The notes below the pieces were generated by a model. That model was not told the DNA's origin. It did no database searches and saw only the letters and a program-made list of their open reading frames with translations. From Candidatus Methylomicrobium oryzae (GTDB lineage Bacteria; Pseudomonadota; Gammaproteobacteria; Methylococcales; Methylomonadaceae), in the NCBI RefSeq assembly GCF_016745425.1, contig NZ_JAERVK010000002.1:298833-355478 (forward strand): a DNA stretch of 56,646 bases, in the 5' to 3' direction. This document shows, one piece after another, positions 25,447 through 34,836 of the stretch; position 1 is the first letter of the stretch; every line of letters starts with the position of its first letter. The position numbers and the translations under genes are program-made.

Positions 25447-25575
25447 GCGAGCGACTCGGCATAGCGGTCCCGCATACTCTGGGCGATTCGAGTTCCGCGT
25501 CGCCCAAAGCCGCGTCCTTGAATGTTATAATGCCTCATTTCAGCGTTTAGTACGTTCAAAAGAGGTTCTTGATTA

Positions 25576-26211
25576 GTGACCAATTTATTTAGTAATAAAT
25601 CTGTGATGACTCTATTCTCTTCTCCAACATGCGCAATGAGCCATTCCGTTCGCTTTGTATTACACGAGAAAGCGATCGTCGCAGACATCGAATACTATGA
25701 TCCAGCCAATCCGCCCGAGGATTTGCTCGAACTGAACCCGACCGGCGTGTCGCCGACTTTGGTGGAACGCGATCTGGTACTTTACGATTCACGGATCATC
25801 ATGGAATACCTGGACGAGCGTTTTCCGCATCCGCCCTTGCACCAGATGGACCCGGTATCCCGCGCCAACGCAAGAATGCTGATCAAACGAATCGATCAGG
25901 ACTGGTATCAGCTGCTCGATGAAATTTTGTACTCCGGCGAGAAAAAATCCGCCCGCGCGAAAAAAATGCTCAAGGAAAGCCTGCTGGCATCCGCGCCGAT
26001 CTTTGCGGCCCGGCCGTTCTTCATGAGCGACGAGTTTTCGCTGATCGACTGCGCGCTGGCGCCTCTGTTGTGGCGCCTGCCGATGGTGGGCATTGATGTC
26101 TCGACTCCGAACGAGGCGATCACCAATTATGCCGAGCGCATTTTCAGACGCCCTGCATTCAAGCGTAGCCTGAGCGACGCCGAAAAAGACATGGCGCAAC
26201 TCCCGAAATGA
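25576..26211 (+). CDS. sspA: Stringent starvation protein A
   Basis: The product has 211 residues from a GTG start at 25576, with an AGAGG site just upstream. GST-like fold without the glutathione chemistry: MTLFSSPTCAMSHSVRFVL, NPTGVSPTLVERDLVLYDSR and IIMEYLDERFPHPPL are family strings. SspA binds RNA polymerase and acts in stationary-phase and acid-stress gene control. It overlaps sspB by four bases (ATGA), the classic gamma/betaproteobacterial pair, and follows petABC as in many of these genomes. Confidence 0.94.
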   Translation: MTNLFSNKSVMTLFSSPTCAMSHSVRFVLHEKAIVADIEYYDPANPPEDLLELNPTGVSPTLVERDLVLYDSRIIMEYLDERFPHPPLHQMDPVSRANARMLIKRIDQDWYQLLDEILYSGEKKSARAKKMLKESLLASAPIFAARPFFMSDEFSLIDCALAPLLWRLPMVGIDVSTPNEAITNYAERIFRRPAFKRSLSDAEKDMAQLPK

Positions 26212-26597
26212 CTCCATTGAAGCCTTACCTGATCCGCTCGATCTACGAGTGGATTACCGACAACGGCCTGACACCGTACCTTCTGGTCAATGCCGAACAT
26301 CCCGGTGCGCTTGTGCCGAACGAATTCGTGGAAGGCGGGAGGATCGTCCTGAACGTGCGTCCGGAGGCGGTCCAGGGTTTGTCGCTCGGCAATGACCAGA
26401 TCGAGTTCAACGCGCGTTTCGGCGGTATCGCCAAGCACATTTTTGTGCCGGTCCGAGCCGTTCTGGCGATTTATGCCAAAGAAAACGGCAAAGGGATGAT
26501 CTTCGATCCCGAAGAAGAAATTGAAGACGATACGCCGCCCGAAACGCCGGATACCCGCCCTCCGACAGGCAGGCCGCGACTGAAAGTCGTCAAATAA
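26208..26597 (+). CDS. sspB: ClpXP specificity-enhancing factor SspB
   Basis: The product has 129 residues. The substrate-binding domain (about 1-100: LIRSIYEWITDNGLTPYLLV, GRIVLNVRPEAV, LEFNARF-like IEFNARFGG, VPVRAVLAIYAKENG) is followed by an acidic linker (DPEEEIEDDTPPETP). The C-terminal ClpX-binding tail reads RPRLKVVK. It tethers ssrA-tagged proteins to ClpXP. Translationally coupled to sspA. Confidence 0.95.
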   Translation: MTPLKPYLIRSIYEWITDNGLTPYLLVNAEHPGALVPNEFVEGGRIVLNVRPEAVQGLSLGNDQIEFNARFGGIAKHIFVPVRAVLAIYAKENGKGMIFDPEEEIEDDTPPETPDTRPPTGRPRLKVVK

Positions 26598-26608
26598 AGC
26601 GGAAAAGA

Positions 26609-26637
26609 TTGGAATTTATTAAAATATCCATTATAAT
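26609..26637 (+). promoter_or_regulatory. Sigma-70 promoter of the tRNA-Lys gene
   Basis: A -35 TTGGAA (26609-26614) and a perfect -10 TATAAT (26632-26637) are separated by exactly 17 bases. The tRNA begins 34 bases after the -10 element. Confidence 0.75.
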
Positions 26638-26671
26638 TCCGCTCCTATTCTCTAGTTGATCAATCAACGCG

Positions 26672-26747
26672 GGGGGGTTAGCTCAGTTGGTAGAGCAGTG
26701 GACTCTTAATCCATAGGTCCAGGGTTCGAGTCCCTGACCCCCCACCA
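26672..26747 (+). tRNA. tRNA-Lys (anticodon CTT)
   Basis: This is a 76-base cloverleaf with encoded CCA. The acceptor GGGGGGT pairs with ACCCCCC, the D-arm is GCTCAGTTGGTAGAGC, the anticodon arm is TGGA-CTCTTAA-TCCA with CTT at the centre, and the T-arm contains GGTTCGAGTCC. Discriminator A precedes CCA. It reads AAG codons. Confidence 0.96.
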
Positions 26748-27356
26748 ATTAAAACAGGATCTTATTTGACTGTCAGGCTCTTCATATGATTGAGGAGGCT
26801 GGCATGGCGTCGCTAGACGCTTAGCATCAGCAGCTTGTTCCGATTCTTCCTATTTTCAATCTTCTCTCCCTTCTTCTCCGTCAAGGTCCGGATCTGAGTT
26901 TGCCTTTTAAAAATTATCCGAGTCCGATATTGATCGGCAGCAACTAAAGTGCAGCTTATCGTACAGAATGTTTTGAATTAGCAATGCCTGTCCTAAACCG
27001 GCTGTATTCAGAGTATACGTTCATCGGCAGGGGATGGCTTACGGTTTGCACTCAGCCTCTTCCGGTCAACCTGAGCTTCAGGTTCGCCTTGCCAGATAAG
27101 TCATTTTGTTAAGCTCCCCTGTTACTTTGTGCGCTTCCGCACAGATATTTCCCTTTGTTCAGCCTAAGCTTTGGTTCAATCGCTTTTAAGAGGGTAGGAG
27201 AGACAGTTTCACAGACTCAAATCCGGCCAAAACCGGCGATTTTTACTTCATTACCAAACTTATTGAGAGGGATGGCAAGTGAGGTTATGAATCTGGATCA
27301 AGGGACAAGTTCATCAATGTCCAAGTATTAATTAGTCACATAAGGAGATCATGGCT
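26748..27356. other. Gene-poor stretch after tRNA-Lys
   Basis: About 600 bases with no supported gene. It is clearly more AT-rich than the flanks, and a short palindrome CCGGCCAAAACCGG followed by a T-run lies near 27222-27242. No integrase gene or repeat of the tRNA 3' end was seen, so there is no direct sign of an integrated island. Confidence 0.5.
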
Positions 27357-28160
27357 ATGAACTTTAGAGCAGTGTTACACCTATCATTGGCGATCTGCGG
27401 GTTTCTGTCGATTTTTACTTTAAGTGAAGTGCGAGCCAGTTCGGATATGGGGCAGAAATCCGGAGCGACTACGAAAAACCACCCGAGTAAAAAAGTAAAG
27501 ACGGCCGTTAGTTTTACCGAAAGCTGGAATGAAAAACTCGCTTGTACGGGCTCAAGTGCCCAGGGAGATTTTGATTGTGAAACTTATTCAAATGGGAAGT
27601 TCAACGTCAAGGTAATCATTCCTGCAGCGAACTTTGGCAGTGCAATTGATCCCAGCCAGTTTAATGAGGATACGGAATTCGATATAAGATTGGGCAACTA
27701 TTTGTTTAGCGCTACTTTGGGCAACGCCGACGCCTATGTACCTGGGGCTACGAAGGCTACTTTTACGCTGGCCGATGACCGATGCACTGCTGAAGATATT
27801 AACGGCGAACTTGTTTGTCCAACGAAAGCATATGAAACGATTCAAATAAAGATGAAGCCGGAGCAAGTAACTGTCTCCATCTCCGCAATCACGGGGTCGG
27901 ATGCCAACGGAAATACCTTCGAAGATCCTATCGAGGCCGACATCTACGAGGATGAACCTACCGGAGCCGTGTCGGATACCATACCGTTCGAGATGAATCT
28001 GGGCAGTCTCAGCGTATTCACCGATACATTGCCGGTAGCTGGCTCAGTGGTAACCAGGGATGTGACCGACAAAAACGGATTCGAAGATACATTGTCTAAA
28101 ATTCGTATTAAGGGAAAACTTCCGGCGGCCGATTTGACATCCGCCCCGCCTCTCCAATAA
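27357..28160 (+). CDS. Secreted hypothetical protein
   Basis: The product has 267 residues from the ATG at 27357. Two ATGs, 27351 and 27357, follow AAGGAG (27342-27347); the second has the better spacing. The signal peptide (about 1-28, LSLAICGFLSIFTLSEVRAS) is followed by beta-rich sequence with four Cys (LACTGSS, DFDCETY, DDRCTAED, ELVCPTK) likely forming disulfides. It ends in a PADLTSAPPLQ tail. I recognise no family. Base composition is lower in GC than the housekeeping genes nearby. Confidence 0.7.
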   Translation: MNFRAVLHLSLAICGFLSIFTLSEVRASSDMGQKSGATTKNHPSKKVKTAVSFTESWNEKLACTGSSAQGDFDCETYSNGKFNVKVIIPAANFGSAIDPSQFNEDTEFDIRLGNYLFSATLGNADAYVPGATKATFTLADDRCTAEDINGELVCPTKAYETIQIKMKPEQVTVSISAITGSDANGNTFEDPIEADIYEDEPTGAVSDTIPFEMNLGSLSVFTDTLPVAGSVVTRDVTDKNGFEDTLSKIRIKGKLPAADLTSAPPLQ

Positions 28161-28571
28161 ACCGTTTTTTAGAGGGATTTGATAGGGGGCCTCCAATGCC
28201 CGTTAAGTTAACGGCATTGAGAGGAGCTCCCTTCAGGCATTCCAGAACCGGAAATTCGGGATTTTCAAACAGTCTCTGAGGCAAAAACGAGTGATCTCTT
28301 CTTGAGTCTGAATAGTCCATAAAACAATTCGGGTACGGCAAATTGAGCTTTACCCGTTTGACCACTCACCTTCTAAATGTCCAAGTGCGCGTTTCTTTAC
28401 AGTCATTCGCCCTGTATGGGGAAATGATCCCGGCTCACTTAGCATGTCTGTAATGTATACTCACCTTGAAAAGAAGTTTGAGCGGCGAACGCCAGCCTTG
28501 ACAATGCGCTGTTATAAAACGTATGGTAACCGCATCCAGATCATATTGGCTAAACGAAAAGGAGAATCCCC
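28161..28571. other. Intergenic region before the GFA gene
   Basis: Holds the back-to-back MITE-end sequence at 28194-28219. Otherwise no coding sequence is supported; it ends in AAAGGAG, the ribosome binding site of the GFA gene. Confidence 0.5.
28194..28219. repeat. Two MITE ends fused head to head
   Basis: CAATGCCCGTTAA and TTAACGGCATTG face each other with a single G between them. They match the terminal repeats of the element at 21005-21151 but with no interior. This could be a collapsed element, or a palindromic terminator for the upstream secreted protein gene. Confidence 0.55.
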
Positions 28572-28937
28572 GTGATCGAAGGCGGCTGCTTCTGTCAAAA
28601 CATACGCTACGCGCTCGACGACGGCAAATATCCGTCGGCGGACTGTCACTGCACCATGTGCAGACGTATTCACTCGGCTCCGTATGTTACTTGGCTTGTG
28701 GTTCCGATAGAGAAATTCCGCTATACCGCGGGTACGCCCAAAGCGCTCAAGTCGTCCACCAACGGCACGCGATACTTTTGCCCATCGTGCGGCAGTCATA
28801 TCGCCTGTGTTAACACCGAACACCCCGACATTATCGATATTCCCGTAGGAAGCCTCGACAATCCGGAAATGGCACCTCCTAGCGGAGAAATATTCGGAGA
28901 TACCCGTCTACCCTGGCTTCCCCACCCTGCCGCTTAA
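28572..28937 (+). CDS. GFA-family (CENP-V/GFA domain) zinc protein
   Basis: The product has 121 residues from a GTG start with AAGGAG eight bases upstream. Zinc-binding Cys pattern: Cys6 and Cys8 in GGCFCQN, Cys25, Cys27 and Cys30 in CHCTMC, Cys70 and Cys73 in CPSC. This matches the GFA/CENP-V fold, named after the glutathione-dependent formaldehyde-activating enzyme Gfa, which speeds formation of S-hydroxymethylglutathione. Many members have other or unknown roles. No formaldehyde dehydrogenase gene is adjacent, so a role in C1 metabolism is only a possibility. Confidence 0.88.
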   Translation: MIEGGCFCQNIRYALDDGKYPSADCHCTMCRRIHSAPYVTWLVVPIEKFRYTAGTPKALKSSTNGTRYFCPSCGSHIACVNTEHPDIIDIPVGSLDNPEMAPPSGEIFGDTRLPWLPHPAA

Positions 28938-29043
28938 GGATCGATATCTTCCACCCGCTGTGCAAGCGGACGTTTTTGCGCTCCATGCCCGAGGAGTAGT
29001 CCGGGTGCAGCGAAGCAAAATCCGAAAAGGCTCGACAACAAAT

Positions 29044-29094
29044 TAGGGGTCTGCATTTTCAATATAAAGTCGCGGTGCAAAATGCAGAGCCCTA
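29044..29094. terminator. Inverted repeat between convergent GFA and aconitase genes
   Basis: The 16-base arms TAGGGGTCTGCATTTT (29044-29059) and AAAATGCAGAGCCCTA (29079-29094) pair with one mismatch around a 19-base loop. Its place between convergent genes fits a bidirectional terminator. It may instead be another REP-like repeat; no long T-tract follows. Confidence 0.5.
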
Positions 29095-29141
29095 CCTTAA
29101 TAAATAGTAGGGCAGGATCCGGCTTTACCGTCCTCGCTAGG

Positions 29142-31094
29142 CTATCCCGGACTCGAACTTTTCCGTTTGACCCAATTGATCAGCCCACCCGCCAGCACCA
29201 TATCGACCACCTTGGGCGCCAATGGATGCTCGGTTTCATAAGCCTCATTTTTGGTCAGATTGATCACCCGGATGCGCTTTCCCTTTTGAATCGTCGCGCG
29301 CACGTCGGGAATCGATAGCCGGTCGCCCTGGCCGATTCGTTCCCAGTCTTCCGGATTCGCGAATATCAGCGGCAGGATGCCGAAATTGCTGAGGTTCTGC
29401 AGATGAATCCGGGCGAAGCTTTTCGCGATGACCACCTTCAAACCCAGAAAGCGGGGCGCCAGCGCGGCGTGCTCGCGGCTCGAACCCTGCCCGTAATTGG
29501 CCCCCCCGACCACGAACGAGCCCTGTTGTTGATATTCCATTGCCCTGTCGTAGTAAGTTTCGTCGACTTGGCTGAACACGAATTTGCTGATGGCCGGGAT
29601 GTTGCTGCGGTACGGCAGCACCCTGGCACCGGCCGGCATGATTTCGTCGGTCGAAATGTCGTCCCCGACCTTCAGCAGCACCGGTCCTTCGAGCGCCTCG
29701 GGCATCGGCTCCAAGTCGGGCAATGGTTTGATATTGGGACCTTTTTCCAGGGAATAAGATTCGGCTTCCGTTTCCGGAGCAGGCGGAACCAGCATCGTGA
29801 CATTCAATATCACCTCTGCCGGCTCGGTAATGCGGGGGTAAGGCATACCCAGAGTGCGCGGATCGGTGATTACCCCGGTCAGCGCCGAAGCGGCGGCGGT
29901 TTCCGGGCTGCATAGATACACCTGGTCTTCCTTGGTGCCCGAACGGCCCGGGAAATTGCGCGGCACGGTGCGCAGGCTGATCCGGCCCGAGGCCGGCGCC
30001 TGCCCCATCCCGATACAGCCGCCGCAGCCGGCCTGATGCAGGCGGGCGCCCGCATGGACCAGTTTCGCTAAGATACCCGTCGCGGTCATGTTTTCCAGGA
30101 TCTGCCGCGAGGTTGGGTTCACGTCGAACGATACGCGGTCGTGCGCCTGTCTGCCGGCGACGATCCCGGCCGCGACCGCGAAGTCGCGAAGGCCCGGGTT
30201 GGCGGACGAGCCGATATAGGACTGGTAGATTTCCCGGCCCGCCACCTCGCGCACCGGCACCACGTTGCCGGGGCTGCTCGGCAGCGCGATCAAGGGCTCC
30301 AGCGCCGACAGGTCGATTTCTTCGTCTTCGTCGTATGCCGCATTTTCGTCGGCCAGCAGTTCCCGGAAGGCATCTTCACGGCCCTGGCTTCTCAAAAATT
30401 CCCTGACCGCCGCGTCGGCCGGAAACACGGTCGTGGTGGCGCCGAGCTCAGCGCCCATGTTGGCGATCACGTGGCGGTCCATCGCGCTCAAGTGTTTCAA
30501 TCCGGGGCCGTAATATTCGACGATTTTGCCGAGTCCGCCGTCCACGTCGTGCCGGCGCAGCATTTCCAGAATCACGTCCTTCGCGCTGACCCAGTCGGGA
30601 AATTCCCCGGTCAGCTTGACGCCCCAGACTTTGGGCATTTTGACGTAAAACGGCTCGCCCGCCATCGCCATGGCGACCTCCAGCCCGCCGGCGCCGATCG
30701 CCAGCATGCCGAGCGAGCCGGCCGCACAGGTATGGCTGTCCGAGCCCAGTAAAGTTTTGCCGGGGACGCCGAAGCGCTCCATGTGCACCGGATGGCTGAC
30801 CCCGTTGCCGGGACGGCTGTACCAGAGGCCGAACTTCTTGCAGGCGCTACGCAGGAACAGATGGTCGTCGGCGTTCTTGAAGTCTTCCTGCAGCAGGTTG
30901 TGGTCCACGTACTGGGCGGAAAGCTCGGTTCTGACGCGCGGAATACCGAGCGCTTCGAATTCCAGCATCACCAGCGTGCCGGTCGCGTCCTGGGTCAGCG
31001 TCTGGTCGATTTTCAGGCCGATCTCTTCGCCGGCGACCATCCGGCCTTCCGCCAGATGGCTTTCGACCAGCTTCTGCGTTACGTTTTTAGCCAT
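29142..31094 (-). CDS. Aconitate hydratase (short, ~650-residue type)
   Basis: The product has 650 residues from the ATG at 31094 (GGAG upstream; the frame is open to 31205). The [4Fe-4S] ligands are Cys123 in GSDSHTCAAG, and Cys357 and Cys360 in GCGGCIGMG. A C-terminal swivel domain with VGGANYGQGSSREHAAL carries the Ser/Arg active-site loop. The size matches the mitochondrial/putative-aconitase branch rather than AcnA/AcnB (about 860-890 residues). It interconverts citrate and isocitrate in the TCA cycle. The permease gene lies 22 bases upstream, so the two are probably co-transcribed. Confidence 0.93.
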   Translation of the reverse strand: MAKNVTQKLVESHLAEGRMVAGEEIGLKIDQTLTQDATGTLVMLEFEALGIPRVRTELSAQYVDHNLLQEDFKNADDHLFLRSACKKFGLWYSRPGNGVSHPVHMERFGVPGKTLLGSDSHTCAAGSLGMLAIGAGGLEVAMAMAGEPFYVKMPKVWGVKLTGEFPDWVSAKDVILEMLRRHDVDGGLGKIVEYYGPGLKHLSAMDRHVIANMGAELGATTTVFPADAAVREFLRSQGREDAFRELLADENAAYDEDEEIDLSALEPLIALPSSPGNVVPVREVAGREIYQSYIGSSANPGLRDFAVAAGIVAGRQAHDRVSFDVNPTSRQILENMTATGILAKLVHAGARLHQAGCGGCIGMGQAPASGRISLRTVPRNFPGRSGTKEDQVYLCSPETAAASALTGVITDPRTLGMPYPRITEPAEVILNVTMLVPPAPETEAESYSLEKGPNIKPLPDLEPMPEALEGPVLLKVGDDISTDEIMPAGARVLPYRSNIPAISKFVFSQVDETYYDRAMEYQQQGSFVVGGANYGQGSSREHAALAPRFLGLKVVIAKSFARIHLQNLSNFGILPLIFANPEDWERIGQGDRLSIPDVRATIQKGKRIRVINLTKNEAYETEHPLAPKVVDMVLAGGLINWVKRKSSSPG

Positions 31095-31116
31095 CGCTTG
31101 GGCTCCGGTAGGACTA

Positions 31117-32220
31117 TCAGGGCAACTCGACCGGCTCGCCGAGCACGTCGCGCACGTAAAGCATCTGCACCAGCACCATTGTGACCACCGCCAGGGGCGG
31201 CGCAAGCAAAAGCCCGAGAATGCCGAAGCCCGCCGCCATGATCAACTGGGCCGTCAGCAGCCAGGCCGGGGCCAGCGAGACGACTTTCTGATGAATGTAA
31301 GGAGTGATCCAATAGCTCTCGAGCGCCTGGATCACGGCATAGAGAATGACTACGTACAGCGCCGTCGATCCGCTCTCGGCCCAGCCCACCATTACCGCCG
31401 GTATCGCGGAGATCAGCGGCCCGATGATCGGCACGAACGTCAGTACGGCGGCGAGCGAGCCCAGGCTGAAGGCGAAAGGCACCCTTAACATGACCAGTCC
31501 GATAAAAGTCAGCACGCCAACGACAAACATCGATGCGAACCGCCCGGCCAGCCACCAGCGCAGCGCCTGCACGATCCTGTCGAAAGCTTCATGCACATGC
31601 GCCCGGCGGGGCTGGGGAAACAGGCGGGCGATGCTGTCAAGGTAGATTTGCGGCTCGGCAGCGAAGTAGAGGCCGAGTACGATTACGATCAGGAGACTGG
31701 CGACGGCCCCGAACGCGGTCGAAAAAATGCCGGCGATTTTTCCGAGCTGCCGGGGATCGGTCAGCGCATCACCAAGCTGGGATAAGGTATCCAGAAACAG
31801 CGGCCCCCAGGCGTATTGGCCGAGAGAAGTACGCAGCCGGTCCAGGGTTGACGGCAATTTCCGGGACAACTGATAAAACCCTTCGGCGATGTCGGGTCCG
31901 TACAGCAACAGGATCAGCACAGAGCCGCCCAGCAGCGCCAGCACTACCAGATTTAACGAAACCGTGGCGCTCAAATCCGTGTTTCGGCTGATCCACTCCG
32001 CCATTGCGCGTAAGAATACCGCCGACAGAATGCTCGCAAAAATCAGCAGAAGAATCTGGGCGACCTGCCACACCATCAGCAGCAGCGCAATCACCGTGGC
32101 GGCAGCGGTCGCCACGATCAACGTTCTTTTGGTCAGCAGGCCGTTCGTGCTGCGGAGCCCGAGCGGTTCCATTTCCATGGACTCGCCGGCCGGCGCCCTG
32201 ACCTTGTCCCAGAAGCTCAT
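31117..32220 (-). CDS. AI-2E / PerM family membrane permease
   Basis: The product has 367 residues from the ATG at 32220, chosen because GGAG lies nine bases upstream; the frame is open to 32346. About eight hydrophobic segments are present, with the family strings VVGVLTFIGLVMLRVPFAF, AVLTFVPIIGPLISAIPAV and the C-terminal GILGLLLAPPLAVV. The family includes the AI-2 exporter TqsA, Na+/H+ antiporters and many unassigned permeases. Substrate unknown. It is first in a probable two-gene unit with aconitase. Confidence 0.9.
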   Translation of the reverse strand: MSFWDKVRAPAGESMEMEPLGLRSTNGLLTKRTLIVATAAATVIALLLMVWQVAQILLLIFASILSAVFLRAMAEWISRNTDLSATVSLNLVVLALLGGSVLILLLYGPDIAEGFYQLSRKLPSTLDRLRTSLGQYAWGPLFLDTLSQLGDALTDPRQLGKIAGIFSTAFGAVASLLIVIVLGLYFAAEPQIYLDSIARLFPQPRRAHVHEAFDRIVQALRWWLAGRFASMFVVGVLTFIGLVMLRVPFAFSLGSLAAVLTFVPIIGPLISAIPAVMVGWAESGSTALYVVILYAVIQALESYWITPYIHQKVVSLAPAWLLTAQLIMAAGFGILGLLLAPPLAVVTMVLVQMLYVRDVLGEPVELP

Positions 32221-32749
32221 GACACCTTCTCCACGAAGAACAGGGGGAATTTCACTTGCTCTCTCGTTCGCCGCATATCGCAAAAAACACCCTTCCGAGC
32301 CCATGGCTTTCCGTCCATAACGCCTCCTTAGCAAACCAAATTTCAACGGGGTTGTACTCGAAAAGACCCTGCCCTTAGATTGATCGTTCCAATTTCTTCG
32401 CCTCGATGAAGCGGCGTAAAGCGAAGAAACGTCCGAGCCTGTTGGGGCTGGAGATTCCTCGGCCTCATAGCCGCCTCGCTTCCCCTGGGGCGGATCGAGG
32501 CTGGGTGAGCCGCATGCGAAGCCGGTACGGGCTGCAAATAACCTCCTTTTTTCTCTGCCGCTTTCACAATTGTCGGCATCTTTACATTTTACCTGCCGGA
32601 ATTGTCGCGAAATCGCCGCTGGAGGACGGGCTCTTTTGTTAACTCATTGAAAAAAACGCAATTCCGGCTCTATCGATGTTGGCCGCTATTTTGCTTACTG
32701 AAACTGGGATTTTTTTCCCGCTGTGATTTGATTTATTACGGAGTTATCA
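32221..32749. other. Intergenic region between permease and Nif11-like gene
   Basis: About 530 bases with no gene I can support; open frames here lack family similarity. A short AT-rich stretch just before 32750 could hold the promoter of the Nif11-like gene. No known riboswitch pattern was recognised. Confidence 0.4.
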
Positions 32750-32968
32750 ATGTCAGTCAAGATCATCAAAGATTTTTCCGAAAAGGCCAAAGCCGAGCCC
32801 GAACTTGGAGAAAAACTCAAAGCTTGCCTCAAAATCAAGGAATTACTGGCCCTGGCCAAAGAGTTTGGCTTTGAAATAGACGAGGTATCGTTATATCCGC
32901 CCAACGAGCCGCAATTTACCGAGGATCAGCTCTCGGAAAGGCTGGTCAAGGCCTTGCTCAGAGCATAG
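32750..32968 (+). CDS. Orphan Nif11-like leader peptide protein
   Basis: The 72-residue product is all-helical. Residues 1-49 match the Nif11-like leader domain: IIKDFSEKAKAEPELGEKLK, then the ELLALAKEFGFEID signature. Nif11-type leaders precede core peptides in many RiPP precursors. Here the C-terminal part (YPPNEPQFTEDQLSERLVK) has no Gly-Gly cleavage site and no Cys/Ser/Thr-rich core. So it is either a stand-alone Nif11 protein of unknown role or a relic precursor. It faces the SagB-type dehydrogenase gene tail to tail, 79 bases away. Confidence 0.75.
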   Translation: MSVKIIKDFSEKAKAEPELGEKLKACLKIKELLALAKEFGFEIDEVSLYPPNEPQFTEDQLSERLVKALLRA

Positions 32969-33047
32969 GTTTTACGGATACGAGCTTTTCGGACGGTACC
33001 GTTTGAAAAGCGTTGACGGACGCCTTCGATGAAGGGAGCCGGAGGCG

Positions 33048-34655
33048 TCATTGCAAATGGCCGTAAGGCGGCAAGCTTTGCAGTCTTGCGTCTTCCAGCG
33101 CTTCGCCGACGGTAAAGTGATACAGGCTTTGCCAGCGGTCGTCCGTCAATCCCAAAACGCCGTGCACCGCGTCATCGAAGAAACAGCCGATGCCGGTGCC
33201 GCGCACGCCGGCGGCCTCGGCTTCCAGGTACAGGATCTGGCCCAGTAGGCCGCATTCCCAAAACAATCGCCGATAGCGCCAGGGCTCCGCGTCGATATTG
33301 TCGGCAAACTGCGCCAGCATGCCCAGGCTGAAGGCGCTGTCGCTGGCAATGCTTTGGTGGCAAGACAGGGTCTTGGCGGCTTGCCGGACATTGCCGGCGA
33401 ACAGCCGGTATAAGGCAAAAGGCGCCGCCACGGTTTCCCAGGCATACTCCTTCGAAAACGCCTGTCGAAATGCGTCTACGTCACCGGTACCGCGAGGCAG
33501 GAAATACAGGCCCGGCTCCAGGCTTTCCACCCGGTGCACGAACAGCAGAAAATGTACCTGCGGGGCCCAGTTCCAGGCGGTAAACGGCGGTTTGGCGTTC
33601 GGTAGTACGGCCTGTATGATCCGCTGAAAATCGGGCAGCGCCAGCGCTGCGGATCGGGAATCGAAGTGCTGGGCGCTCCGGCGTTGCCGGATCAGGCGGC
33701 CGGTCGGCAGGTTGTAGCTGACAGGCGGCAGCGGCCGAACAGGCGCTTGCCAGCGTTCGGCCGGCGTGGCCGGCTTTTGCGCGGCGTGGGCTACGTCATC
33801 GATGACGGGCCAGCGGTAAAAATGATACCGGCTCAAACGTTCGGCCTTGCCGAACCATCGGGCATGGCGCAGGCACTCCGACAGTTCGGTGGGCGCAAAA
33901 CGGTCTGGGCTCGTGCTTGCATGTACGCGGCAGAATAAATCGGGCGCTTCCCGCTCGTGTTCGATGAAGTCTTCCGCTCTATCCAAGCCCAGCCAGCCGG
34001 CCAGGTCGGCATCGGCGGTTTCGCCGAGCAGTTCGATCCGCCAGCCCAGGCACGCGGCGGCATAGCTTAAGGCCGCCAGGGCATGGCCGGCGTCGTGCTG
34101 GCAATAGCGGAAAGCCCGCTCGCCGTATTTCCAGGCTTCGCGCCAGTGAATCGACGACAGTCCGATGTAGAGCGCCGGCTCGCTCTTTATAGGCTCGAAA
34201 TGGCAGCGCCGCTCCAGCAAATGATCGTGGCTGAGATAGTGGTACACGCCGGCCGGTAAGGCCGAGGTTCCGGTGAAGATCAGATAAGCCTCGGTCGGAT
34301 GCAGGTTGCCGCTGGAGGGATTGCAGCGCAGCGCCCAGCGGTCCGGACCGTACTGCTTCCAGGCCGAGAGCCCCAGGGCCAACTCCAGGAATAGGCCCAG
34401 CGAGTCCAGGTTCAGCGTCTGGGGTACGATCTTCTCCGGCCGGTCCAGGTCGCCGAACAGGCATTCGACCTCTCGGCCCGGCAGCGGCAACGGGACGGTA
34501 TCGCAGCCTTCAAAGCGGCGGAAAGGATCGGGCTGATCCTCCCAATCCAGGGACGTCGGTCCTTTGGCATACGCGTCGAGTCGATGTTTGGTCCGCTGGT
34601 GGTAATGGAATACGGCTTTGCTTGCCGTAAGGCTGCTGCAGTTTTCGTCGGGCAT
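33048..34655 (-). CDS. Tandem SagB/ThcOx-type nitroreductase-fold dehydrogenase
   Basis: The product has 535 residues with two nitroreductase-fold halves. The first (about 75-270) contains LRCNPSSGNLHPTEAY, the SagB FMN/substrate signature, and FRYCQHDAGHALAALSYAA. The second (about 315-520) contains RQRRSAQHFDSR and LGQILYLEAEAAGVRGTGIG. SagB enzymes use FMN to oxidise azolines to azoles in thiazole/oxazole RiPPs, but stand-alone tandem versions without a YcaO partner are common and unassigned. No cyclodehydratase or transporter is nearby. The start at 34655 has no strong ribosome binding site. Confidence 0.85.
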   Translation of the reverse strand: MPDENCSSLTASKAVFHYHQRTKHRLDAYAKGPTSLDWEDQPDPFRRFEGCDTVPLPLPGREVECLFGDLDRPEKIVPQTLNLDSLGLFLELALGLSAWKQYGPDRWALRCNPSSGNLHPTEAYLIFTGTSALPAGVYHYLSHDHLLERRCHFEPIKSEPALYIGLSSIHWREAWKYGERAFRYCQHDAGHALAALSYAAACLGWRIELLGETADADLAGWLGLDRAEDFIEHEREAPDLFCRVHASTSPDRFAPTELSECLRHARWFGKAERLSRYHFYRWPVIDDVAHAAQKPATPAERWQAPVRPLPPVSYNLPTGRLIRQRRSAQHFDSRSAALALPDFQRIIQAVLPNAKPPFTAWNWAPQVHFLLFVHRVESLEPGLYFLPRGTGDVDAFRQAFSKEYAWETVAAPFALYRLFAGNVRQAAKTLSCHQSIASDSAFSLGMLAQFADNIDAEPWRYRRLFWECGLLGQILYLEAEAAGVRGTGIGCFFDDAVHGVLGLTDDRWQSLYHFTVGEALEDARLQSLPPYGHLQ

Positions 34656-34836
34656 GGTCGCGGCGGTAAAAGTATCGAACGAGGGAAACAGCTGGATTTT
34701 AGCGTTTTTGCAAGATAATCCAAATCCCTCATTCGCTTACGAACTTATTTTCCTAACCGGAAATACCGACGAACCGTTGTTTCTGCATGCCGGACCCACG
34801 GACGATGCGATGGATCGCCGCAAGCCCTTTTTCCTT

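Noticed and set aside
26672-27356. tRNA-Lys as an island attachment site
   Set aside because: No repeat of the tRNA 3' end and no integrase gene were found downstream.
32404-32560. Structured-looking GC-rich stretch that could be a riboswitch
   Set aside because: None of the conserved cores of known riboswitches could be matched, and the downstream Nif11-like gene gives no ligand clue.
32750-32968. Nif11-like gene as a functional RiPP precursor
   Set aside because: No Gly-Gly type cleavage site and no Cys/Ser/Thr-rich core after the leader, so only an orphan Nif11 protein is called.
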